Shown here in pieces: positions 1-9,647 of a DNA stretch of 64,000 nt (its first letter is position 1; the number at the start of each line of letters is the position of its first letter). The stretch covers positions 220,125 through 284,124 of the forward strand of contig JAHHDR010000004.1 of assembly GCA_019739215.1 (NCBI GenBank). The letters run 5' to 3'. The notes beneath the pieces are model-generated. The model made no database searches. It was not told the DNA's origin and saw nothing but the letters and a program-made list of their open reading frames with translations. This DNA comes from Rhizobium sp. (GTDB lineage Bacteria; Pseudomonadota; Alphaproteobacteria; Rhizobiales; Rhizobiaceae). Both the position numbers and the translations under genes were made by a program.

Positions 1-154
1 CGATCAGGTTGTAGGATGGCAGCATCTTGCTGTCGGTCAGCGACAGATAGCCGGTATAGGCGATGAAACCATAGACGAAGATGAGAATGATGAAGAAGCT
101 CGGCGCTACGACGAGGCGTGGCAACAGGCCCTGCAATCGGCTGCGGCTGTCCAT
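1..154 (-). CDS. Sugar ABC transporter permease, N-terminal fragment
   Basis: This is the first 51 codons of a membrane permease, cut by the left edge of the window. The visible part has a short basic N-terminus (MDSRSRLQGLLPRLVV) followed by one hydrophobic segment (about residues 14-37), the usual start of a CUT1-family (MalF-like) inner-membrane sugar permease. It lies downstream of the solute-binding protein gene on the same strand, separated by about 208 bases that hold a palindromic repeat. It would form the channel for the sugar delivered by that binding protein. The start is the only ATG in frame here. Assignment rests on the hydrophobic start and the gene order; the diagnostic EAA loop lies outside the window. 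Confidence 0.75.
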   Translation of the reverse strand, partial: MDSRSRLQGLLPRLVVAPSFFIILIFVYGFIAYTGYLSLTDSKMLPSYNLI

Positions 155-204
155 GGCGGTCCTACCGTTGGAATTCTTTTCAGTTGGCGCCGTCGGCGCC
201 GCGT

Positions 205-342
205 GCTCCCGCTTCTCCCCTTGGGGAGAAGGTGGCCCGCAGGGCCGGATGAGGGGTTCCCACACATATCGAATGTGTCGATGGGAACCCCTCATCGCCT
301 CGCTTTCGCCCGGCACGTCTCCCCAGGGGGAAAAGCGGGAGC
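205..342. repeat. Palindromic intergenic repeat between binding-protein and permease genes
   Basis: Nested inverted repeats: an outer pair beginning GCTCCCGCTT (205) and ending AAGCGGGAGC (342), and a perfect inner 14-base pair, ATGAGGGGTTCCCA (249-262) with TGGGAACCCCTCAT (282-295). In the transcript it would fold as a long hairpin just after the binding-protein stop codon. Such elements often stabilise the upstream mRNA so that the binding protein is made in excess over the permease. The nested form resembles the intergenic palindromes common in rhizobia; family assignment is inference. Confidence 0.7.
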
Positions 343-362
343 CTTGCGGCTCCCACCCGTGC

Positions 363-1613
363 TTACTTCGCGCCTTCGACAGCCGCGACCAGTTCCGTCA
401 CCGCGGCTGCGGAGTCGATCTCGCCGTTGAACTGACGGGTCACGACGTCGTAGATCGCGTTCTTGACGGCAGCCGGGTTGGCATGGCCATGCGCCATCGA
501 ACCCATGAGGCGACCGTTCTTGTCGGCATCGGCGAGGTCGGCCATGGCCTTCTTGCCGCAATCGTCGAAGTCGGTGTTCGGCACATCGGTACGCGCCGGG
601 GCCGAGCCCTTGACCACGTTGAAGGCCGACTGGAAGACCGGGTTCTCGATGGCCGCCGCCATCTGCAGCTGTGCCGGCACCTTGTCGTCGGAAACCTTGA
701 ACATCGCGAACTGGTCGGAGTTGAAGGTCACCGCACCCTGGGTACCGGGGAAACGGATGCAGACGAAATCGGCGCCCGGCTTCTTGCCGGCCTTGATGAA
801 CTCACCCTTTGCCCAGTCGCCCATGAACTGCACGCCGGCCTTGTTCTCGATCACCATGGCGGATGCCAGGTTCCAGTCGCGACCGGAGAAGTTGTCGTCG
901 ACATAGGAGCGAAGCTTCGCCATGCGCTCGAAGGCTTCCTTCATCTGGTCCGAGCCGAGCGTCGCCGGGTCGAGATCGATGAAGGCCTTCTTGTAGAAGT
1001 CGTCGCCCATCGACAGCACGACGGCGTCGAAGATGGTCGCGTCCTGCCAGGCCTGTCCGCCATGCGCCACGGCGGTGAGGCCCTGGGCCTTGAAGTTGTC
1101 GAGCAGGGCCACCAGTTCGTCCCAGCTCTCCGGTGCCTTGCCGCCGGCCTTGTCCAGCGCCGCCTTGTTGATCCACATCCAGTTGGTCGAGTGGACATTG
1201 ACCGGGGCTGCGATCCAGTGGCCGTCATATTTCGAGAACTGCTGCAGGGCCTTGGGGATCACGTTGTCCCAGCCTTCCTTGGCGGCGATGTCGTCGAGAT
1301 TGCCGAGCGCGCCTTCCTTGGCCCAGTCGAGAATGTCGAAGCCGAGCATCTGCACCGCCGTCGGCGCATTGCCCGACGTGACGCGGGCGCGAAGCACCGT
1401 CATCGCTTCCGTGCCGCCACCGCCGGCAACCGGCATGTCGGTCCAGGAGATGTTCTTGGACTCGAGGTCCTTCTTGAGAACGTCGAGCGCTGCTGCTTCG
1501 CCGCCCGAGGTCCACCAGTGCAGAACCTCGACATTGTCGGCGGCGCGCGCCATGCCGGCCGCCGCGCCCATTACCAGTGCCATTGCTGCAGTCGTCATCA
1601 GTAACTTGCGCAT
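363..1613 (-). CDS. Extracellular sugar-binding protein of a CUT1 ABC transporter (GtsA-like)
   Basis: A 416-residue periplasmic solute-binding protein (SBP family 1). Residues 1-24 form a Sec signal peptide ending in ARA-AD. The mature protein begins with [12 protein letters not shown] and contains the [13 protein letters not shown] and [10 protein letters not shown] segments that I recognise from glucose/mannose binding proteins of the GtsA group in Pseudomonas, so an aldose such as glucose is the likeliest ligand. The length fits that family. It is the first gene of a leftward operon with a permease next. A divergent LacI regulator lies across a 328-base intergenic region carrying two LacI-type operator candidates, which suggests control by that repressor. 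Confidence 0.9.
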   Translation of the reverse strand: MRKLLMTTAAMALVMGAAAGMARAADNVEVLHWWTSGGEAAALDVLKKDLESKNISWTDMPVAGGGGTEAMTVLRARVTSGNAPTAVQMLGFDILDWAKEGALGNLDDIAAKEGWDNVIPKALQQFSKYDGHWIAAPVNVHSTNWMWINKAALDKAGGKAPESWDELVALLDNFKAQGLTAVAHGGQAWQDATIFDAVVLSMGDDFYKKAFIDLDPATLGSDQMKEAFERMAKLRSYVDDNFSGRDWNLASAMVIENKAGVQFMGDWAKGEFIKAGKKPGADFVCIRFPGTQGAVTFNSDQFAMFKVSDDKVPAQLQMAAAIENPVFQSAFNVVKGSAPARTDVPNTDFDDCGKKAMADLADADKNGRLMGSMAHGHANPAAVKNAIYDVVTRQFNGEIDSAAAVTELVAAVEGAK

Positions 1614-1722
1614 CGTTTACCTCCCGTTTGCAAGTTTCGGTCGTGGCGGTCTCCCGCCTGTTCAAAGCTCACGGCAAATCTCGCCCCGAACCGTCTCTCC
1701 CACGGCTTTCACCGCTCACTCA

Positions 1723-1740
1723 ATTTAAAACGTTATAAAT
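1723..1740. promoter_or_regulatory. Candidate LacI-family operator, binding-protein side
   Basis: ATTTAAAACGTTATAAAT is an imperfect palindrome around a central ACGT. It lies about 110 bases upstream of the sugar-binding protein start. It is weaker than the second site at 1857, but the spacing of about 133 bases would allow looping. Confidence 0.45.
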
Positions 1741-1856
1741 GATGGCAAGTCAAGACCCGAAAGAATGCTTTATTCATATTCTGATTGACCATCTTCTCAT
1801 TGAAAAATAACACTTTTCACCACAAATCATCGCCCACGCCGAACGTCTCCGCAGAA

Positions 1857-1873
1857 TTTGAAACGTTTCCAAA
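1857..1873. promoter_or_regulatory. Candidate LacI-family operator, regulator side
   Basis: TTTGAAACGTTTCCAAA contains the perfect 10-base palindrome GAAACGTTTC (1860-1869), with the central CG typical of LacI/GalR operators. It lies about 70 bases upstream of the divergent LacI gene, consistent with autoregulation. Confidence 0.6.
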
Positions 1874-1941
1874 TCGCCATTGCCTATTGCATCCGCTCAC
1901 GGTAATCTCCAGCGATCTTTTCTCGTTCGAAGTTTGACTGC

Positions 1942-2988
1942 GTGGCCGATACCGATATTCTCAAACCGATCGCCGGACGGCGCCAGAAATCCGGCAGGCC
2001 GACGCTGCGCACCATTGCGGATCTCACCGGCCTTGCGGTCACCACGGTCTCGCGCGCACTGTCGGACGATCCGCTGATCAACCATGAAACCCGCCGGCGC
2101 ATCGCTCAGGTTGCGGCGGAGATCGGCTATTCGCCTGACCGTGCCGCCCAGCGCCTCAAGACCGGCCGCACCAATGTCATCAGCGTCCTGCTCGACCCGC
2201 ATGAGGAAATCCTCGGCTTCGGCACATCGATCATGCTCGGCATCACCAATGCGCTTGCCGGCACGCCCTATCACCTGATCGTCATGCCGAATTTCGTCAA
2301 ATCGTCCAATGTCGAGGCGGTGCAATATATCGTCCGCAACAATCTCGCCGACGGCCTGATCTTCACCCGCACCGAGCCGCTCGATCCGCGTGTCCGCCTG
2401 CTGATCGAGAGCGATTTCCCCTTCGTCACCCATGGCCGCACGGAGTTCTCGACGCCGCATCCCTTCGTCGACTACGACAACTTCGCCTTCGCCTACGAGG
2501 CCGCCAGACGCCTGATCGCCAAGGGTCGCCGCAAGCTGACCATCATCCTGCCGTCGCCGCGCCTGACCTTCGCCCAGCACATGCGCCACGGCTTCATGAC
2601 GGCGGTGCGGGAGGCCGGCATTGCCCACGAGATCCCCGACAATCTCGATCTCGACTCCCCCGCCAGCGCCGTGCGCGACCATGTCCGCGACCGCGCCGGC
2701 CAGGGCGATCCGCCCGACGGATTGATCTGTCCCGGCGAAGTCTCGGCGCTCGCCGCCGTCACCGGCCTCTACGAGGCCGGCCACATGCTGGGCCGCGGCT
2801 ACAACATCGTCGCCAAACAGACCTCGCGCCTGCTGACCGACATCCAGCCCGGCGTCGACACGATCTACGAGGACCTGACGGCCGCGGGCGAACATCTCGG
2901 CCGCATGCTGCTCCGGCGCATCGGCGGCGAGAGCGCGGACAGCTTGCAACTGCTGCTGCAGCCACCGTTTGGGGCTGGAGACCTTTAA
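1942..2988 (+). CDS. LacI-family transcriptional regulator
   Basis: A 348-residue regulator. After a short N-terminal extension, residues about 20-70 form the LacI helix-turn-helix (PTLRTIADLTGLAVTTVSRAL) and hinge, followed by a periplasmic-binding-protein-like ligand domain to the C-terminus. The start is GTG; no ATG precedes the HTH and the ribosome-binding site is weak. It is divergent from a GtsA-like sugar-binding protein gene and probably represses that transporter until a sugar binds. The ligand domain resembles AglR-type regulators of rhizobial sugar transporters, but the effector cannot be read from the sequence. Confidence 0.88.
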   Translation: MADTDILKPIAGRRQKSGRPTLRTIADLTGLAVTTVSRALSDDPLINHETRRRIAQVAAEIGYSPDRAAQRLKTGRTNVISVLLDPHEEILGFGTSIMLGITNALAGTPYHLIVMPNFVKSSNVEAVQYIVRNNLADGLIFTRTEPLDPRVRLLIESDFPFVTHGRTEFSTPHPFVDYDNFAFAYEAARRLIAKGRRKLTIILPSPRLTFAQHMRHGFMTAVREAGIAHEIPDNLDLDSPASAVRDHVRDRAGQGDPPDGLICPGEVSALAAVTGLYEAGHMLGRGYNIVAKQTSRLLTDIQPGVDTIYEDLTAAGEHLGRMLLRRIGGESADSLQLLLQPPFGAGDL

Positions 2989-3341
2989 CCTCGTCGCTGC
3001 GCAAAGGTTGTCTAAGAGCAAAGGGATGCACCCCTCACCAACTCCGGCCAGGGGCTCACTGACGTTCACCCGGCCTTCGTATCCTCTCCCACAAGGGGAG
3101 AGGTAGGGTGCCACAAGCTCGGCCTCGATTGAGGCCCGGCGCCGCCGCGAGTCTACCTCTCCCCCTGTGGGAGAGGATAGCAAGCCTGCATGAGACGAAG
3201 TCGAATGCATAGGCGCGCTAGGTGAGGGGTATTCCCGGACACCAGATCCTGTTGACGAGAAGCCAGCAAGCATCAACACCGGCATCTCTGCCGCCGCCAA
3301 ACCGCCCATCCTCATCCCAACCCGCGCCATCCCCACACCCC
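2989..3341. other. Intergenic region between convergent genes
   Basis: A 353-base stretch between the 3' ends of the LacI regulator and the aldehyde dehydrogenase gene. Most of it is a palindromic repeat (3030-3229). I see no gene or classic terminator with a T-tract; the repeat's hairpins may end transcription from both sides. Confidence 0.6.
3030..3229. repeat. Palindromic intergenic repeat of about 200 bases
   Basis: The outer arms are CCCCTCACC (about 3031) and GGTGAGGGG (3221-3229). Inside, the stretch 3080-3106 (TATCCTCTCCC ... GGGAGAGGTAG) recurs in inverted form at 3153-3179. The nested arrangement and the CTCTCCC/GGGAGAG cores are typical of intergenic palindromes scattered through rhizobial genomes. 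No transposase is associated. Confidence 0.7.
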
Positions 3342-4853
3342 TCAGCGCGGCATCCACCAGCCGGTGCGCCGGCCGATATGCATGTTGAGCGTCTTCATCT
3401 CGGTATAATCCTCCACCGCATGCTTGCCGAGTTCCCGGCCGAGGCCGGATTGGCGGAAGCCGCCGAAGGGCAGTTCCGGCGTGCCGTCCATGAAGGTGTT
3501 CATCCAGATCGTGCCGGCCCGCACCTTGCGGCCAATGGTCATGCAGGTATCGAAATTCTGGCTCCAGACGCCGGCCGACAGGCCATAGTCGGTGGAATTT
3601 GCGATCTGGATCGCCTCGGCCGTGGTCTCGAAGGTCAGCACCGACAGAACCGGCCCGAACACTTCCTCACGCGCCACGGCCATGTCCCGGGTGACACCGG
3701 ACAGGATGGTCGGCGTCATGTACTGGCCCATGCCGAGATCGAGCGTGCCACCACCGAATGCCACCGTCGCGCCACCGCTGGAAGCACCCGAGACATAGCC
3801 CGAGATCTTTTCGAGATGCTGCGGCGTGATGATCGCCCCGACCTGCGTCGTCGGATCGAGCGGATCGCCAACCTTCACCTTCTTCGACAGTTCGGCGATA
3901 CGCGCGATCACATCGCTGGCGATATCCGTGTGCAGGATCAGCCGCGACCCGGCATTGCAGCATTCGCCGGCATTGAAATAGGCACCGAACACGGCCGCGT
4001 CGATGAAGTCGTCGAGATTGGCATCCGGAAACACGATCTGCGGATTCTTGCCGCCGAGTTCCAGCGACACTTTCTTGAGGTGCTGGGCGGCACTCGCCAT
4101 CGTCAGCTTGCCGACGCCGGTGGACCCGGTGAAGGACACCATGTCGACGTCAGGGTGGCTGGTCATGACCGAGCCGACGTCTGGACCGGTGCCGACGATG
4201 ATGTTGACCACGCCTTCCGGCACGCCGGCTTCCATCAGGATCTCGCCGAGCACCAGCGTCGAGCCGGAGGTGAGTTCCGACGGCTTGACCACCGCCGTGC
4301 AGCCGGCGGCCAGCGCGAAGGGCAGCTTCTGGGCGACGATCAGGAAGGGGAAATTCCACGGCGTGATGATCGAAACGACCCCGATCGGCTCGCGCAGCAC
4401 AACACCCATCGTGCCTTCGCCGAGATTGTTGTAGCTCTCGCCGTAAAGCGTGCGCGCCAGCGACGCCGCATAGCGCCAGATATCGACGGCACCGCCGATT
4501 TCGCCCTTGCACTGGCTGATCGGCTTGCCGGCCTCGATCGCATCGAGATAGGCGATCTCGTCCAGCCGCGCAGCGATCAGGTCCGCCGCCTTGAGCAGGA
4601 TGTTGGAACGCTCGCCCGCCGTCATGTTCGGCCAGGGACCCTCGTCGAAGGCTTTCCGCGCCGCCGCGATCGCCCGCTCGGCATCCACCTTTGTCGCGGC
4701 CTGGTAGCGGCTGACGACGACGCCATGGCTCGGCGCGGTCCGCTCGATCACGCGGCCCTCCGCACCGGCAGTCCACGTGCCATCGATCAGCATCTTGAAG
4801 TCGCGAACCGACTGTTTGAGTTCAACAGGGCGTATCTGGACGGTCATCACCAT
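3342..4853 (-). CDS. NAD(P)-dependent aldehyde dehydrogenase
   Basis: A 503-residue soluble enzyme of the aldehyde dehydrogenase superfamily, oxidising an aldehyde to its acid. Visible landmarks are ITPWNFPF (about 163-170), the GSTGVG nucleotide-binding turn (about 243-248), the general base Glu265 in LELGGKNP, and the catalytic cysteine in GECCN (Cys299). Length is normal for the betaine-aldehyde/gamma-aminobutyraldehyde-like group, but the substrate is not determined. The start overlaps the stop of the upstream enoyl-CoA hydratase gene by 7 bases; a second ATG two codons in is equally possible. It is the last gene of a five-gene leftward operon headed by a LacI regulator. Confidence 0.9.
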   Translation of the reverse strand: MVMTVQIRPVELKQSVRDFKMLIDGTWTAGAEGRVIERTAPSHGVVVSRYQAATKVDAERAIAAARKAFDEGPWPNMTAGERSNILLKAADLIAARLDEIAYLDAIEAGKPISQCKGEIGGAVDIWRYAASLARTLYGESYNNLGEGTMGVVLREPIGVVSIITPWNFPFLIVAQKLPFALAAGCTAVVKPSELTSGSTLVLGEILMEAGVPEGVVNIIVGTGPDVGSVMTSHPDVDMVSFTGSTGVGKLTMASAAQHLKKVSLELGGKNPQIVFPDANLDDFIDAAVFGAYFNAGECCNAGSRLILHTDIASDVIARIAELSKKVKVGDPLDPTTQVGAIITPQHLEKISGYVSGASSGGATVAFGGGTLDLGMGQYMTPTILSGVTRDMAVAREEVFGPVLSVLTFETTAEAIQIANSTDYGLSAGVWSQNFDTCMTIGRKVRAGTIWMNTFMDGTPELPFGGFRQSGLGRELGKHAVEDYTEMKTLNMHIGRRTGWWMPR

Positions 4854-5626
4854 TCTCCCTTGAAGGCTGCGGGCCGCTTTTCGCTGAAGGCCGCGACCCC
4901 TTCCTTGAGATCGCCGGTCTTGGCGACGAGCATCGAGCCGAGCGCTTCAACGCCCGAACCATTGTCCTCGCCATTGGCGACCGCGATCATGAGTTTCGAA
5001 ACTTCGAGTGCCGCCGGTCCACGGGTGGCGACGCGGGAAGCGTAAGCTTTGGCTTCCGCAAGCACAGAGCCGGATTCGACCACGTTATCGACCAGCCCAT
5101 GGCCCCGGGCTTCTTCGGCCGAGAACATTTCCCCGCCCAGCACCATCCGGCGGACGATCTGCGCACCGAAACGCTTCACCAGACGCTGCGTGCCCGACCA
5201 GCCCGGCACCATGCCTAGGCCGGTCTCCGGCAGGCCGATCCTGATCTGGCTCTCGGCAATGCGGATATCGGCGCATGCCGCAAGTTCCAGTCCCCCGCCG
5301 AGCGCATGGCCATTGAGCGCCGCGATCAGGGGCACGCGCAATGTCGCCAGGCGCTCGAACACGCGGTGGCCGTAGCGCACCCATTGATGGCCGAATTCCT
5401 CCGGCTTCATGCCCGCCCAGGCCTTGATGTCGCCGCCGGCCGAGAAGGCCTTGCCCGCGCCGGTGATGATGGCGACACGCACCGAGCCATCGGTCTCGAC
5501 CGCATCGCAGGCCGCGTCCAGCGCCCGCAGCATATCGAGGTCTAGGGCGTTGACCTTCTCGGGGCGAGACACGGTCATCACCGCAACGCCACTTTCGATT
5601 TCGACGCGGACCGTTTTCTCAGCCAT
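4847..5626 (-). CDS. Enoyl-CoA hydratase/isomerase (crotonase fold)
   Basis: A 259-residue crotonase-family protein. The oxyanion-hole segments (AFSAGGDIKA about 60-69; NGHALGGGLELA about 105-116) are present. Both catalytic glutamates of true hydratases are conserved: Glu114 in GGGLELA and Glu134 in GLPETGLG. A hydratase acting on an enoyl-CoA is therefore more likely than a decarboxylase or dehalogenase. It overlaps the CoA transferase upstream and the aldehyde dehydrogenase downstream by a few bases each, so the three are co-translated. The combination suggests that an acid is activated by CoA transfer and then hydrated. Confidence 0.9.
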   Translation of the reverse strand: MAEKTVRVEIESGVAVMTVSRPEKVNALDLDMLRALDAACDAVETDGSVRVAIITGAGKAFSAGGDIKAWAGMKPEEFGHQWVRYGHRVFERLATLRVPLIAALNGHALGGGLELAACADIRIAESQIRIGLPETGLGMVPGWSGTQRLVKRFGAQIVRRMVLGGEMFSAEEARGHGLVDNVVESGSVLAEAKAYASRVATRGPAALEVSKLMIAVANGEDNGSGVEALGSMLVAKTGDLKEGVAAFSEKRPAAFKGEW

Positions 5627-7229
5627 GAGCCGCCTCCAGCGTCCGAACCGGCTTGGTCGGCAGCGAAAGACCGATCAGGTCTTCCGAGAACAGTGCCGCA
5701 TCCATCAGCCTGAGATCATCGGCGACGATGAGCGGGAACTCCGCCTGGTCGAGGATGCCGGTCTGGAGATCCACGCCCGGCGCGATCTCGGTGAGAACGA
5801 TGCCACCAGGCGTCAGCTTCATCACGCAGCGCTCGGTGACATAGGTAATGTCCTGGCCCTGCGCGATGGCGCGCGCGCCTGAGAAGGTGACATGCTCGAC
5901 CTCCTTGACCAGCTTCCTGAGCTTGCCCTCCTTCTCGATGACGAGCTTGCCGCCCTCGATGCCGAGCTTCGCACCGGCATTGAACATGCCGGAAAAGACG
6001 ATCTTCTTCGCCCGCGCCGTGATGTCGACAAAGCCGCCCGCACCCGCCGTCACATGCGGCCGGAACGACAGCTTCGACACATTGACCGACCCGTCCCTGC
6101 CGATCTCAAGGAAGGACAGCAGCGAGGCATCGAAGCCGCCGCCCTGGAAATAGGTGAACTGATAGGGCGACGGCATATAGGCGTCCGCATTGGAGGCGCA
6201 GCCGAAGGCGAAGTCGAGCAATGGCACGCCACCGACTGCCCCCTGTTCGATCACCCAGGTCACCGCGCCGTGGAGCCCTTCTTCCATCAGGATGCGCGGC
6301 ACATTGGCCGAGATGCCGAAACCCAGATTGACGCAGCTATTGGCCTGGAGTTCCTGCGCCACGCGGCGCGCGATCACCTTCTGGATATTGAATTCCGGCA
6401 CCCGGAATGACTCCAGCGGCCGGAAAATCTCGCCCGAGATCGCGGGATCATAAAGCGTCTGCGTCGTCTGCTTCTGGTCGGCATCGACCACGACATAATC
6501 AACCAGCATCCCCGGCACCCGCACGTCATGCGGCTTGAGCGATCCCTGCTTGGTGATCCGCTTGACCTGGGCGATGACGATGCCGCCATTGTTGCGTGCC
6601 GCCAGCGCCTGGTCGAGGCCGCCGAGATAAGCCCCCTCATGCTCATAGGTCAGGTTGCCGCGCTCGTCGGCCGTGGTGGCGCGGATGATGGAAACCTGCG
6701 GCACGATAACAGGAAAATACAGCCAGTCCTCGCCCTCGAACTGGATCTTCCTGACCACAGGCTCGGCCGCCGCCTTGTCATTCATCGCGCAGCCCTGCCG
6801 GCCGGGGTCGACGAATGTGTCCAGCCCGATCTTGGTGATCACGCCCGGCCGCTTGGCCGCCGCCTCGCGATGCATGTCGAACAGGATGCCGGAGGGAATG
6901 TTATAGGCCGGGATCTCGTTGCCCGTCACCATTTGCCAGATCAGCGGCGGTTCGGAACTCGACGGCCCCGATGGGTAGGAGCCGCCGAGGATTTTCGCGA
7001 GCAACCCCTTCTTCGCGATATGATCGACACCCTTGATACCGCTCATGTCGCCCGCCGCGATCGGATGCAGCGTGGTGATATTCTTCGGATGGCCCGTCGC
7101 GTCGAACCTCTCGCCGATCGCCTTCAGCATCGCATCCGGGCAGCCGAGCCCGCTGGACGACGACACGGAGACGACCGCGCCATCGGGGATCAGCGCTGCG
7201 GCTTCGGAAAGGGAGATATGCTTGCTCAT
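5619..7229 (-). CDS. Acyl-CoA:carboxylate CoA transferase (propionate CoA transferase/YdiF-like)
   Basis: A 536-residue single-chain CoA transferase of family I, with the alpha- and beta-like halves fused. The N-terminal half carries SSSSGLGCPDAM; the C-terminal half has GFGISANVP and the catalytic glutamate in VIEQGAVGG (Glu328), which forms the covalent CoA thioester. I place the start at the ATG before SKHISLSEAA (7227-7229), where the family homology begins; a longer frame runs further upstream but overlaps the 3' end of the oxidoreductase gene. It probably activates a short organic acid using acetyl-CoA or a similar donor, feeding the enoyl-CoA hydratase encoded next. Confidence 0.88.
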   Translation of the reverse strand: MSKHISLSEAAALIPDGAVVSVSSSSGLGCPDAMLKAIGERFDATGHPKNITTLHPIAAGDMSGIKGVDHIAKKGLLAKILGGSYPSGPSSSEPPLIWQMVTGNEIPAYNIPSGILFDMHREAAAKRPGVITKIGLDTFVDPGRQGCAMNDKAAAEPVVRKIQFEGEDWLYFPVIVPQVSIIRATTADERGNLTYEHEGAYLGGLDQALAARNNGGIVIAQVKRITKQGSLKPHDVRVPGMLVDYVVVDADQKQTTQTLYDPAISGEIFRPLESFRVPEFNIQKVIARRVAQELQANSCVNLGFGISANVPRILMEEGLHGAVTWVIEQGAVGGVPLLDFAFGCASNADAYMPSPYQFTYFQGGGFDASLLSFLEIGRDGSVNVSKLSFRPHVTAGAGGFVDITARAKKIVFSGMFNAGAKLGIEGGKLVIEKEGKLRKLVKEVEHVTFSGARAIAQGQDITYVTERCVMKLTPGGIVLTEIAPGVDLQTGILDQAEFPLIVADDLRLMDAALFSEDLIGLSLPTKPVRTLEAAHG

Positions 7230-7245
7230 CGATCTGTCTTTTCCA

Positions 7246-9285
<2,040 letters not shown>

Positions 9286-9313
9286 CTCGACTCCCAAGTT
9301 GCGGCTGGATTTA

Positions 9314-9327
9314 TTGGATCGTTCCAA
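9314..9327. promoter_or_regulatory. Candidate LacI operator upstream of the lacI-headed operon
   Basis: TTGGATCGTTCCAA has arms TTGGA and TCCAA around a central CG. It starts 29 bases upstream of the LacI gene. The same motif recurs in inverted orientation at 9603, near the divergent gene. Confidence 0.6.
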
Positions 9328-9347
9328 AATAGTCAAGCAGGTTTCTG

Positions 9348-9385
9348 TGACGCAGTGCGGCAATACTGACGCAGTGCGGCAGTGC
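9348..9385. repeat. Two tandem 19-base units
   Basis: TGACGCAGTGCGGCAATAC is followed directly by TGACGCAGTGCGGCAGTGC, identical over the first 15 bases. Only two copies are present, so this is not a CRISPR array. It lies just upstream of the LacI operator; function unknown. Confidence 0.6.
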
Positions 9386-9414
9386 TCATGCCCTGGGCTC
9401 TCCCTCACACTCCA

Positions 9415-9522
9415 ACGTCATCCTCGGGCTTGACCCGAGGATCTGTGGAACACAAATATCTATTATTTATCAATGCTGTAAGCATTCACCACTAGATCCT
9501 CGGTCAAGCCCGAGGATGACGT
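9415..9522. repeat. Inverted-repeat intergenic element
   Basis: Two arms of about 30 bases (9415-9444 and 9494-9522) carry ACGTCATCCTCGGGCTTGA and its near-perfect complement, separated by about 49 AT-rich bases. Each arm also contains its own small palindrome (CCTCGGGCTTGACCCGAGG). This arm sequence is very common between genes in Rhizobiales genomes. Confidence 0.7.
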
Positions 9523-9602
9523 CGCGACCGAAACCAGCGCGAGCGCCTAGGCATCAGTCCATGATCGCCGCGGAATTCCTTGCGAAAATTTCATCTTGCC
9601 AT

Positions 9603-9616
9603 TTGGAACGATCTAA
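9603..9616. promoter_or_regulatory. Candidate LacI operator upstream of the DUF993 gene
   Basis: TTGGAACGATCTAA matches the reverse complement of the site at 9314 (TTGGAACGATCCAA) with one change. It lies 31 bases upstream of the DUF993 start, in a position to block its promoter. Confidence 0.6.
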
Positions 9617-9647
9617 ATTATCCATCCGCCACCTGATGGAGGATCCC

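Larger units (their letters stand above)
1614..1941. promoter_or_regulatory. Divergent promoter region between sugar-binding protein and LacI genes
   Basis: An AT-rich 328-base stretch with no gene, separating two divergent starts. It holds two LacI-type palindromes centred on ACGT, annotated separately (1723-1740 and 1857-1873). No further coding sequence is apparent. Both promoters must lie here. Confidence 0.7.
9286..9647. promoter_or_regulatory. Divergent promoter region between LacI and DUF993 genes
   Basis: A 362-base stretch holding, in order, a LacI-type operator (9314-9327), two 19-base tandem units (9348-9385), an inverted-repeat element (9415-9522) and a second operator (9603-9616). 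No gene is apparent. The repeat element seems to have inserted between two promoters that share one regulator. Confidence 0.65.

Noticed and set aside
1897..3357. A 486-codon minus-strand frame over the LacI gene
   Set aside because: Antisense to a clear LacI regulator and runs through a palindromic repeat; not a gene.
3222..5045. A 607-codon open frame on the plus strand
   Set aside because: Antisense to the aldehyde dehydrogenase gene, with the same biased composition and no family resemblance.
9348..9385. CRISPR array
   Set aside because: Only two adjacent units without spacers; no cas genes anywhere in the window.
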